Shown here: positions 44,657 to 52,901 of the stretch, one piece after another
How positions within the stretch are numbered: the stretch's first letter is position 1
Layout: every line of letters starts with the position of its first letter
Origin: CAYXAA01 sp964462985
Lineage (GTDB): Bacteria; Pseudomonadota; Alphaproteobacteria; Rhizobiales; Stappiaceae
NCBI GenBank assembly: GCA_964462985.1
Contig: CAYXAA010000016.1
Location: 1-64,000, forward strand
Direction of reading: 5' to 3'
Length of the DNA: 64,000 nucleotides
Program-made: the position numbers and the translations under genes
Notes under the pieces: generated by a model
Told to the model about the DNA's origin: nothing
Databases searched by the model: none
The model's input: only the letters and a program-made list of their open reading frames with translations

Positions 44657-45676
44657 ATGGAAAGATCTGAACTGGCCGGGCCTTTGGCTGCGGCGACGAT
44701 CACGGCCGTCCTAGCCTTTTCGGGTGGGGCACACGCACAGAGCAAATTCCAGTGCGAGCCTGGCGAAACCTATGTGATGAATGTCATGGTCTCGGCCCAT
44801 CCTTACTGGGTGCCAGTCTACCAAGGTTTCAAGCAGGCCGCCGAGGCGATGGGCTGCTCTACCGTCTTTTCCGGCACGCCCGACTATGACATCACCAAGC
44901 AGATCGCCTCCTTCGAGCAAGATCTGATCAAAGGGCCGGCGGGCGTGCTCCTGCATCCCATGCAGGCGGACCCGTTCATCGAACCGATCAACCAGGCGAT
45001 CGCAAACGGAGTGGCTGTGGTGACCTTTGCCGCGGACTCGCCCAAATCGAAACGCGTATCCTACGTCACGTCGGACAATGTTGCCGAGGCGCAGTTTGCG
45101 GCCAAGGAAATCGTCAAGCAGGTCGGTGACAGTGCCGAATACGCTGTGCTGGAGAACCCTGGCCAGAGCAACCACGATCTTCGCGTCACCGCCCTGATCG
45201 ACTACATGGAAAAGAACTATCCGAACATGAAGCTGGTCGGCCGGCAGGCGACCAACCAGGACACCAACGCAGCCTACAAGGCGACGGCGTCGATCCTCCA
45301 AGCCAATCCGAACCTGAAGGCGATGTGGATCCCCGAGGCCGGTTCGGCGGAAGGCGCGGTGGCGGCCGTGCTTGAAGCCAATGCGAAGGTGCTCATCATG
45401 CACGCCGACGTGACGCCGACGACGCTGGAGCACATCAAGGCCGGCAACATCCACATGTCCCTCAATCCCAACCAAGGCATTCAGGGATACGCGGGCTTCA
45501 TTGCGACGTTCATGGCCGCCCACCCCGAGTTGATCGACCCGTTCAACGACTACAAGGTCTCGGGCTACAATCCGATGGGCATTCCGTTCATCGACAATGG
45601 CTTTGCGGTTATCACCAAAGACAACGCCGACTCCTTCGATCTGAACAAATACATGGAAGGACGCAATCCGAGCTGA
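44657..45676 (+). CDS. Sugar/polyol ABC transporter periplasmic binding protein
   Basis: A 339-aa protein of the Peripla_BP_4 family (ribose/AI-2 class). It has a signal peptide cleaved near 'GGAHA-QSKFQ'. 'VMVSAHPYWVPVYQGFKQAAEAMG' opens domain 1, 'KGPAGVLLHPMQADPFIEPINQAIANGVAVVTFAADSP' is the hinge side, and 'NPNLKAMWIPEAGSAEGAVAAV' lies in domain 2. The ATG at 44657 follows GGAGGAG. First gene of the catabolic operon. The ligand is a small sugar, polyol or furanose-like compound; it does not match LsrB binding residues obviously. Confidence 0.9.
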   Translation: MERSELAGPLAAATITAVLAFSGGAHAQSKFQCEPGETYVMNVMVSAHPYWVPVYQGFKQAAEAMGCSTVFSGTPDYDITKQIASFEQDLIKGPAGVLLHPMQADPFIEPINQAIANGVAVVTFAADSPKSKRVSYVTSDNVAEAQFAAKEIVKQVGDSAEYAVLENPGQSNHDLRVTALIDYMEKNYPNMKLVGRQATNQDTNAAYKATASILQANPNLKAMWIPEAGSAEGAVAAVLEANAKVLIMHADVTPTTLEHIKAGNIHMSLNPNQGIQGYAGFIATFMAAHPELIDPFNDYKVSGYNPMGIPFIDNGFAVITKDNADSFDLNKYMEGRNPS

Positions 45677-45758
45677 GGCGTCGGTCCGTAACACACTTCC
45701 TCGCGCCACCATGGCGGCGCGAGGGTCGAACCAGGGCTTCCTGTACGGGACGAGCGCA

Positions 45759-47291
45759 ATGTCAGCGACTTCGGTCCACGAACCGATCCTCAAGATCACC
45801 GGGCTGACGAAATCGTTCGGTCCGATCCGCGCGCTGCGCGGCGTCAACTTCGAACTACGCCGCGGGGAGATCCACGCGATCGCTGGCGAGAACGGCGCCG
45901 GCAAGTCGACGCTGATGAACATCATTGACGGAATCTTGCATCCCGACAGCGGCGAAATCCGGTTAGAGGGAAGACGGGTTAACATCGCCTCACCGGCAAT
46001 GGCGCAGAAGTTGGGTATCGGCTTCGTCCACCAGGAGATTGCGCTCTGCCCCGACGTTACAGTTGCCGAAAACATCTTCATGGGCGCGACCAACACGAGC
46101 CGCACGCTTTTGATGGACTATCGCTCACTTGAACGGCGTGCCGCAGAAATCCTGCGCCGGCTCGGCGACATCCACCCCGCAGCACTCGTGCGGACGCTCT
46201 CTATCTCGCAACAGCAGCTTGTCGAAATCGCCAAGGCGCTGACGCTCGACTGCCGCGTACTGATCCTCGACGAGCCGACGGCGACGCTCACTGAGCGCGA
46301 GGCGCAGATGCTGTTCGAAATCATGCGCAGGCTCTCCGCCCAAGGAATATCCATCATCTTCATCTCACACCGCATGGTGGAGATATTTGACAACTGCCAC
46401 CGGGTCACGGTTCTGCGCGACGGCCATTACATCACCACGATGAACGTCGCCGAAACAACACCAAACGCCGTCGTCAGCGCCATGGTCGGTCGCGTAATCG
46501 AGACCCTCTATCCTCCAAAACTCGCTGAGGATGAACGTTCCAATGACATCGTCCTTGACGTTGTCGGCCTAACGGAGGCAACGCGATTCCGCGATATTTC
46601 CTTCCAATTGCGCAAGGGCGAAATCCTCGGCCTCGCCGGACTGATCGGGGCCGGGCGCAGTGAAATCGTCAAGGGCATATGCCGGCTGGAGGGCGATGTG
46701 ACGGGAGAGGTGCGGCTGTACGGCCGCAGGCTCGATCTTAAGGACTATGCGGACAGCATCGCCGAAGGCATCGTCTACCTGTCCGAGGACAGAAAGGGCG
46801 ACGGCCTGTTTCTCGACATGTCGATCGCTGCGAACATCTCGGCCCTCAAACTCGATCAGGTCGCGTCTCGGTTTGGCATCCTCGACGATCGGACCGAGGC
46901 GGCTCAGGCCGTGCGCCACGGTGCCCGACTTAATCTGAAATGCGGCCATGTCGGACAACCGGTTTCATTTCTCTCGGGCGGCAACCAGCAGAAGGTCGCC
47001 ATCGCCAAGATGCTCTCGGTTGATCCAAAGGTGATCTTCCTAGACGAACCGACACGCGGCGTCGATGTCGGCGCTAAGGCTGAAATCCACCGCATCCTGC
47101 GCGATCTGGCGCGCGGCGGAGTCGGGATCGTCGTCATCTCGTCGGAACTGCCCGAATTGATCGGCCTCTGCGACCGGGTTCTCGTCATCCGCGAGGGGCG
47201 CATCTCCGGCGAAGTGAGCGGCGACGAAATCACTGAAGACCGCGTCATGTACCTCGCCTCGATCGGCGAAGACCGGAGACTGGCGTCGTGA
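45759..47291 (+). CDS. Sugar ABC transporter ATP-binding protein (RbsA/LsrA-like, two ATPase domains)
   Basis: A 510-aa duplicated ATPase. Domain 1 has Walker A 'GENGAGKSTLMN', signature 'LSISQQQLVEIAKAL' and Walker B 'VLILDEPTATL'. Domain 2 has the usual degenerate Walker A 'GLIGAGRSEIVK', signature 'LSGGNQQKVAIAKML' and Walker B 'VIFLDEPTRGVDVG'. The ATG at 45759 was chosen over 45711, which adds an unsupported extension. The permease start overlaps its stop (GTGA). Confidence 0.94.
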   Translation: MSATSVHEPILKITGLTKSFGPIRALRGVNFELRRGEIHAIAGENGAGKSTLMNIIDGILHPDSGEIRLEGRRVNIASPAMAQKLGIGFVHQEIALCPDVTVAENIFMGATNTSRTLLMDYRSLERRAAEILRRLGDIHPAALVRTLSISQQQLVEIAKALTLDCRVLILDEPTATLTEREAQMLFEIMRRLSAQGISIIFISHRMVEIFDNCHRVTVLRDGHYITTMNVAETTPNAVVSAMVGRVIETLYPPKLAEDERSNDIVLDVVGLTEATRFRDISFQLRKGEILGLAGLIGAGRSEIVKGICRLEGDVTGEVRLYGRRLDLKDYADSIAEGIVYLSEDRKGDGLFLDMSIAANISALKLDQVASRFGILDDRTEAAQAVRHGARLNLKCGHVGQPVSFLSGGNQQKVAIAKMLSVDPKVIFLDEPTRGVDVGAKAEIHRILRDLARGGVGIVVISSELPELIGLCDRVLVIREGRISGEVSGDEITEDRVMYLASIGEDRRLAS

Positions 47292-48310
47292 AGGCACGCG
47301 AGACGATGACGATGACGATGACGCCTTCCGGGAAGCCGGCCGGTGGGGCCGGCAGCGTCACGGACGCCGTCAAGAGGATGATGCGGATGCGCGAGACGGG
47401 GCTGATCGTCATCATCCTCGCGCTGTTTGTTGTGATGTCCTTCGCCTCACCCTACTTCCTGACCTGGACCAACATGCGGGCCATGGCAATGGCCTTTGCC
47501 GTCGAGGGCATCGTCGTCGTCGGGATGACGATCCTGCTGATCTCCGGCGGCATCGATCTGTCGGTCGGTTCGGTCACCGCGCTCGCCATGGTGATCGCTG
47601 GTCTGCTGTTTCTAAACGGGATCGACCCCTGGCTTGCATCGGTGATCGCGATCACCGCGTGCACCGCCATTGGGGCGTGCATGGGCTTTTTCGTCACGCG
47701 TATCGGTCTGCACCATTTCATCGTTTCACTCGCGGTGATGGTTATCGCGAGGGGGCTTTGCCTCCTCGGCACGGGAGGTCGTCCTCTCGGCCTCTACACG
47801 CTTCCGCCCGAGTTCAAATTCATCGGCCAGGGCTCGCTCGGCGTGATCCCGGTCGTTATTGTCATCTTCGTTGTCGTCGTCGTCGCCTTCGACTTCTTGC
47901 TGAGGCGTACGACGATGTTCCGCAAGGTGTTCTACACCGGCAGCAACGAGAAAGCGGCCGCTTACTCGGGCATCCGCACGAAGAAGGTCGTCTTTCTCAC
48001 CACCACGCTCTGCTCGGCTCTGTGCGGCTTTGCCGGCGTCATCTACATGGCCCGTTTCGGCTCGGCGCAGCCGACCTTCGGTATCGGCATGGAGCTCAAT
48101 GTTATCGCCGCGGCAGTGATCGGTGGCGCGAGCCTCTCGGGAGGCTCCGGGACGGTCTTCGGCGCGATCCTGGGCACGATCCTCTTGTCTGTGGTGTCGA
48201 GTTCGCTCGCGCTTCTCGACGTGTCGGTGTACTGGCAGGACATCATCCGCGGCTCCATTCTTCTGGCCGCGGTCACCATCGATCACACCCTGAACAAGCG
48301 GCGCGGCTGA
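47288..48310 (+). CDS. Sugar ABC transporter permease (RbsC/LsrC-like)
   Basis: A 340-aa permease of the BPD_transp_2 family with about 8-10 helices. 'GIVVVGMTILLISGGIDLSVGSVTALAMV' is the family signature near residue 85, and 'IAAAVIGGASLSGGSGTVFGAILGTILL' is the C-terminal signature. GTG start at 47288 overlaps the ATPase stop. The first codons include three ACG-ATG repeats (47303-47320), so internal ATG starts are possible. It is the only permease and probably works as a homodimer. Confidence 0.94.
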   Translation: MKARETMTMTMTPSGKPAGGAGSVTDAVKRMMRMRETGLIVIILALFVVMSFASPYFLTWTNMRAMAMAFAVEGIVVVGMTILLISGGIDLSVGSVTALAMVIAGLLFLNGIDPWLASVIAITACTAIGACMGFFVTRIGLHHFIVSLAVMVIARGLCLLGTGGRPLGLYTLPPEFKFIGQGSLGVIPVVIVIFVVVVVAFDFLLRRTTMFRKVFYTGSNEKAAAYSGIRTKKVVFLTTTLCSALCGFAGVIYMARFGSAQPTFGIGMELNVIAAAVIGGASLSGGSGTVFGAILGTILLSVVSSSLALLDVSVYWQDIIRGSILLAAVTIDHTLNKRRG

Positions 48311-48311
48311 C

Positions 48312-49292
48312 ATGGCAGAAAACAAGGAAGAGTTCGAGGCGATCCGGCAGATCTACACGGTGCTGATGCTCCACTTCGTGGACGGTATGAAGCAGTCGGA
48401 GATCGCGCTCGCCATGAACCTGTCGCCGTCGAAGGTGAACAGGCTGATCGCTCAGGGCCGCAGGCTGGGTATGGTCAAGATCATGATTGAAAGCCCCTTC
48501 CAGCGGCTGGTCGACCTGGAGCAGCGCCTGAATTCAATCGAAGGTGTTACGAACTCTATCGTGGCGCCGACCGTTGCCGGCAGTCCGGACACAACGCTGC
48601 AGCAAGTCGGCCGGGCAGCCGCCAATCAGCTTCTGGAATCCCTGCGCGACGGAGACGTGATCGCGATCACGGGCGGGAAGGCCGTCAGCGCCGTGGTCGA
48701 GAACATCCGGCCAGAGCGCGGCTTCGACGTCACCGTCGTGCCACTGACCGGTGGAGTGCAGGGCAAGTTCTATACCGATGTGAACCATCTTGCCTCACGT
48801 CTGGCGGAGCGGCTCGGCGGGAGGGCTATGCTCGTCCATGCGCCGCTCTTTGCCGAAACTCGCGAGCAGCGCGACATGCTGTTGGAGATGGCCTCCATAA
48901 AGGAGGTGTTTGACCTGGCACGCCAAGCCACCATCGCGCTGGTGGGCATCGGATCGATCATGACGCCCAACTCGAGCTATTACGACCTGCACCCGCTGCC
49001 CAAGCTCGATCACGCGGACCTGATCCGCAGAGGCGTACGCGGCGAGTTCCTGGCGCACCTGATACGTGAGGACGGCACCGTCGCCGATCATCCGCTCAAC
49101 TCGCGCCTCGTCGCACTCGATCCGCTCGATTTGGCGCAATGCCCCCGCACCATGGGCGTGGCGGCCGGGGCGGAGAAGGTGCTGCCGATCCGCGCTGCGC
49201 TCAATGGGCGCCTCCTCGACACGCTGATCGTCGACGAGGACACCGCGGCAGTCGTGCTCGAAACCAGGGAGGCCGAACAGAATGTCGCTTGA
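48312..49292 (+). CDS. SorC/DeoR-type sugar-binding transcriptional regulator
   Basis: A 326-aa regulator of the SorC family (EryD, LsrR, DeoR of Bacillus). The N-terminal HTH 'MKQSEIALAMNLSPSKVNRLIAQGRRLGMV' (residues 26-55) is followed by the phosphosugar-binding domain ('VIAITGGKAVSAVVENI', 'LVGIGSIMTPNSSYYD', 'VAAGAEKVLPIRAAL'). It lies one nucleotide after the permease stop and overlaps the next gene by 11 nt. It probably represses the operon until a phosphorylated intermediate binds. Confidence 0.93.
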   Translation: MAENKEEFEAIRQIYTVLMLHFVDGMKQSEIALAMNLSPSKVNRLIAQGRRLGMVKIMIESPFQRLVDLEQRLNSIEGVTNSIVAPTVAGSPDTTLQQVGRAAANQLLESLRDGDVIAITGGKAVSAVVENIRPERGFDVTVVPLTGGVQGKFYTDVNHLASRLAERLGGRAMLVHAPLFAETREQRDMLLEMASIKEVFDLARQATIALVGIGSIMTPNSSYYDLHPLPKLDHADLIRRGVRGEFLAHLIREDGTVADHPLNSRLVALDPLDLAQCPRTMGVAAGAEKVLPIRAALNGRLLDTLIVDEDTAAVVLETREAEQNVA

Positions 49293-50277
49293 AATGCTAA
49301 CGCGCGAGATCGGTTCGTCGGGAATCCGCGCATCCGCCATCGGTCTCGGCACCTGGGCCATCGGCGGTTGGATGTGGGGCGGAACCGATGAGCAACAGTC
49401 GATCGCCGCGATTCAGGCCTCCATCGACGAAGGTGTGACCCTGATCGATACGGCGCCCGCCTATGGCCAGGGTCTGTCGGAAGAAATCGTTGGTAAGGCT
49501 ATTCGGGGCAGACGCGACAAGGTGGTGCTCGCAACGAAATGCGGACTGGTGTGGCACACGGTCCAAGGCAATCACTTCTTCGACTATGAAGGCCGTCCGG
49601 TACATCGCTATCTCGGACGCGAGTCGATCGTCTACGAGGTCGAGCAGAGCCTGAGGCGGCTCAGCACCGATTACATTGACCATTACATCACGCACTGGCA
49701 GGACCCGACGACGCCGATCGACGAAACGGTCGCTGCGTTGGAGCAGCTCAAGCGCCAGGGCAAAATCCGCTCGATTGGCGCTAGCAACGTGTCGGCTGAC
49801 GACCTGAGGACCTATGTCGGAACAGGTGCGCTTGACGCAATCCAGGAGCAATACTCCATGGTTAAGCGCGACATCGAACGAACCCTGATCCCGGTCTGCC
49901 GCGAGAACGGTATTTCGGTGCTCAGCTATTCGTCGCTGGCGCTTGGTCTGCTGTCGGGCAAGATCGGACCCGAGCGTGTTTTCTCCGGCGATGACCAGCG
50001 CAAGGACAATCCTACATTCTCTGTTGCCAACCGTGAGAAGATCGCGAGGCTGATGGCCGATATCGCCCCGCTCGCAGATGCGCACGATGCAACACCGGCC
50101 CAGATCGTGATCACCTGGACGCTCAGTCAACCGGGCATCACTTTTGCCCTTTGCGGCGCGCGTAACCCCGTACAAGCCAGGGAAAATGCCCAAGCAGGCC
50201 GCATACGCCTGTCGCAGCCCGAGATCACCACCATCAGCGAGGCTGCTAGGCGCCATCTCACCGGCCTCGACGCCTAA
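49282..50277 (+). CDS. Aldo/keto reductase
   Basis: A 331-aa NADPH-dependent (beta/alpha)8 oxidoreductase. The catalytic tetrad can be read: Asp and Tyr in 'LIDTAPAYGQGLSEEIVGKA', Lys in 'VVLATKCGL' and His in 'DHYITHW'. The C-terminal 'ALCGARNPVQARENAQAG' binds cofactor phosphate. It overlaps the SorC gene. In this operon it may oxidise or reduce an entering polyol or sugar, or reduce the aldehyde released by the aldolase (inference). Confidence 0.92.
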   Translation: MSLEMLTREIGSSGIRASAIGLGTWAIGGWMWGGTDEQQSIAAIQASIDEGVTLIDTAPAYGQGLSEEIVGKAIRGRRDKVVLATKCGLVWHTVQGNHFFDYEGRPVHRYLGRESIVYEVEQSLRRLSTDYIDHYITHWQDPTTPIDETVAALEQLKRQGKIRSIGASNVSADDLRTYVGTGALDAIQEQYSMVKRDIERTLIPVCRENGISVLSYSSLALGLLSGKIGPERVFSGDDQRKDNPTFSVANREKIARLMADIAPLADAHDATPAQIVITWTLSQPGITFALCGARNPVQARENAQAGRIRLSQPEITTISEAARRHLTGLDA

Positions 50278-50337
50278 ACTGTAGCAAGCCGAATTGACGA
50301 AGGACCAGCGCCGCCCCGTCGCGGCGAACGATCAACC

Positions 50338-52068
50338 ATGCCCAATCAAAGAGACTACAATCTCGATCAAATTCGCCGCGACGGCACGTTTGACGTCGTC
50401 GTGGTCGGAGGCGGCATTAACGGCATCGGGGTCTATCGAGAGCTGGCGCTGCAGGGGCTGCGGATACTGCTGGTGGAGCGGAACGACTTCTGTTCCGGCT
50501 GTAGCGCAGCCCCCTCACGAATGATCCACGGCGGCCTGCGTTACCTGGAAAACGGCGAGTTCAGCCTCGTCCGGGAATCGTTGCGTGAACGGGACGCCCT
50601 GCTTACCAACGCACCGCATCTGGTCCGACCGCTGCCAACCACCATACCGATCGGCAGCGTGTTCTCTGGACTCATGAATGGCGCCGCCGGCTTCTTCGGC
50701 CTCACGAGCAAACCGGCGAGCCGCGGCGCGCTGCCCATCAAGATCGGCCTCATGCTCTACGACTGGACGACACGGCATCGGCGCCTCTTGCCGAAGCACC
50801 GGTTTCGCGGTGCCGCCGAAACCCTGCGGCTGTGGCCGACGCTGTCGCCACGCCTGCGCTTCTCCGCGACCTACTACGATGCCTGGATCAGCTATCCGGA
50901 GCGGCTCGGACTGGAACTTGTACTTGATACCGGGCGGCTGGCACCCGGGAGCGTCGCGATGAATTACGCACAGCTCGTCCGCACCCCAGACGGATTTCTG
51001 TTGACCGACGGTCCAACCGGGACCCTGCTGCCCATATCCACCCGCGCAATCGTCAATGCTACCGGCGCTTGGCTGGACGAGGCACGCGCCGCTCTGTCAG
51101 AGCGGGCTGGAGACGCCGAACCCTTCATCTCCGGTACCAAGGGCTCGCATCTGATCCTGGACTGCCCTCCGCTTCGCAATGCACTGGGCGGACACATGAT
51201 CTTCTTCGAGAACGAAGACGGGCGTGTCTGCGTGGTGTTCCCCTATCTGGGCAAGGTGCTGGCAGGCTCGACCGACATTCGCATCAATTCGACGGGCCGC
51301 GTGCGGTGCGAACCGGAGGAGCGGGACTACATCCTCGATGCCGTCCGGACGGTGTTTCCCACCATCCCACTGTCGGCGGGAGACGTCGTCTACAGCTTCA
51401 GCGGCATCCGCCCGCTGCCGAAAAGCGATCATGCGTTCACGGGGCGCATCTCGCGCGGTCATTTCGTGCATCGGCTGGACGGCAACGTGCCGCAGTTCTG
51501 CATGGTAGGCGGCAAATGGACCACCTTCCGCGCCTTCGCCGAGCAGACTGCCGACGTCGTTCTGGACGAACTCCAACACGAGCGCCGCTGCAACACGATT
51601 GAATTAGCGATCGGCGGCGGTGCGGATTTCCCCGCGAACTCGGCGGAGCTTGAGAAGGAACTGATCGCCACATTTGGCATCACTTCGGACCGGGCGGCGT
51701 GGCTTGTCGATGCCTACGGAACCCGGGCGCATGAGGTTCTCGCCTTCTGCCTGGGCCGGGAGGACGACAGGCCGATCGCAGGTGCGGCCGGCATGACGGC
51801 GGCCGAAGTCGTTTTCCTTCTCCAAACGGAGTTCGTCGTCGGCCTTGACGACATCTTGCAGCGCAGGACGCCGATCTCGATCAGGGGCGACATCTCCCTT
51901 TCCATCATCGAAGAGGTCGCGGGGATCATGGCGCGAGAGCTCGACTGGAGCGAAGCGCGCAGGAGCCAAGAATGCGAAACCTTCGTCCGCGACCTGGCGG
52001 ACTATCACGGCGTCTCGCGCGAGACGCTTGAACGAAGACGCTACAACCGGAGCATCCGATGCGCGTAA
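50338..52068 (+). CDS. GlpD-like FAD-dependent (polyol-phosphate) dehydrogenase
   Basis: A 576-aa flavoprotein of the glycerol-3-phosphate dehydrogenase/EryB family. The FAD motif is 'VVVVGGGINGIGVYRELALQG' in parts near residue 22. 'SRMIHGGLRYLENGEFSLVRESL', 'FISGTKGSHLIL' and 'YSFSGIRPLPKSDH' are active-site landmarks, and a GlpD C-terminal helical domain ends the protein. It probably passes electrons to quinone at the membrane. With a LyxK/EryA-like kinase next door, the substrate is more likely a polyol phosphate than glycerol phosphate, though plain GlpD cannot be excluded. Confidence 0.88.
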   Translation: MPNQRDYNLDQIRRDGTFDVVVVGGGINGIGVYRELALQGLRILLVERNDFCSGCSAAPSRMIHGGLRYLENGEFSLVRESLRERDALLTNAPHLVRPLPTTIPIGSVFSGLMNGAAGFFGLTSKPASRGALPIKIGLMLYDWTTRHRRLLPKHRFRGAAETLRLWPTLSPRLRFSATYYDAWISYPERLGLELVLDTGRLAPGSVAMNYAQLVRTPDGFLLTDGPTGTLLPISTRAIVNATGAWLDEARAALSERAGDAEPFISGTKGSHLILDCPPLRNALGGHMIFFENEDGRVCVVFPYLGKVLAGSTDIRINSTGRVRCEPEERDYILDAVRTVFPTIPLSAGDVVYSFSGIRPLPKSDHAFTGRISRGHFVHRLDGNVPQFCMVGGKWTTFRAFAEQTADVVLDELQHERRCNTIELAIGGGADFPANSAELEKELIATFGITSDRAAWLVDAYGTRAHEVLAFCLGREDDRPIAGAAGMTAAEVVFLLQTEFVVGLDDILQRRTPISIRGDISLSIIEEVAGIMARELDWSEARRSQECETFVRDLADYHGVSRETLERRRYNRSIRCA

Positions 52069-52901
52069 GCACGAAGGCACGCATGAATCGTCTTTTCAAT
52101 AATGGCGGCTGCCTCGACGTGGCCGTCGACCACGGTGTCTGCAACGAGCCGAGCTTCCTTGCCGGTCTCGAAGACATGGCCAGCGTCGTTGACACATTGA
52201 TCCGCGCCGGGCCCGACGCCATCCAGATGGCCTACGGTCAGGCAGACCTGCTTCAATGCCGCCCGGAGAAGAACAAGCCGGCACTGGTCATGCGCATCGA
52301 CCTGGGCAATCCCTACAACGCCCAACGGCACCGAGTAATGTGGTCCATGCTGCAGAACCACGACGAACCGATCGTAGGCGCGCTGGAGATGGATGCCGCC
52401 TGCGTTGTCGTCAATCTCTTCATGCTACCGGACGAGCCGGAGCTGTTCCGCCAGTGCGTCGAGAACATCAGCCGCGTCAGGCTTGCCTGCCATCGATACG
52501 GGATGCCGCTGATGATCGAGCCACTGGTGATGCTGCCCAACGAAGTCCGTGGCGGCTACCAGGTCGACGGCGACGCCGAGAAAATTGCAACGCTGGTGCG
52601 GCTGGCTGCGGAAATGGGGGCCGACATCATCAAGGCCGATCCGACCGACGATCCGGAGGACTTTCACCGCGTGGTCGAGGCGGCGCGGGTACCGGTGCTG
52701 GTGCGCGGTGGCGGCAAGGAAGACCTGAGGACTGTGCTTACAAGATCTGCAACGCTGATGAAGCAGGGGGCGAAGGGTATGGTCTACGGTCGCAACATCT
52801 ATCAGCATGCCAATCCGAAGGCAGTGGTAAACGCGCTCATGGCCATAATCCATCATGGGGCCGGCGGCGACGACGCTTGGGACATCTACAACCGTGGCTA
52901 G
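52059..52901 (+). CDS. Class I aldolase of the DhnA/LsrF family
   Basis: A 280-aa TIM-barrel Schiff-base aldolase. 'CLDVAVDHGVCNEP' is the conserved first-strand motif, Lys192 in 'GADIIKADPTD' matches the LsrF/FbaB Schiff-base lysine, and 'VPVLVRGGGKED' with 'GMVYGRNIYQHANPKAVVNALMAIIHH' complete the family pattern. It overlaps the GlpD-like gene by 10 nt. It probably cleaves a phosphorylated keto sugar to a dihydroxyacetone-phosphate-type product plus an aldehyde. Confidence 0.88.
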   Translation: MRVSTKARMNRLFNNGGCLDVAVDHGVCNEPSFLAGLEDMASVVDTLIRAGPDAIQMAYGQADLLQCRPEKNKPALVMRIDLGNPYNAQRHRVMWSMLQNHDEPIVGALEMDAACVVVNLFMLPDEPELFRQCVENISRVRLACHRYGMPLMIEPLVMLPNEVRGGYQVDGDAEKIATLVRLAAEMGADIIKADPTDDPEDFHRVVEAARVPVLVRGGGKEDLRTVLTRSATLMKQGAKGMVYGRNIYQHANPKAVVNALMAIIHHGAGGDDAWDIYNRG

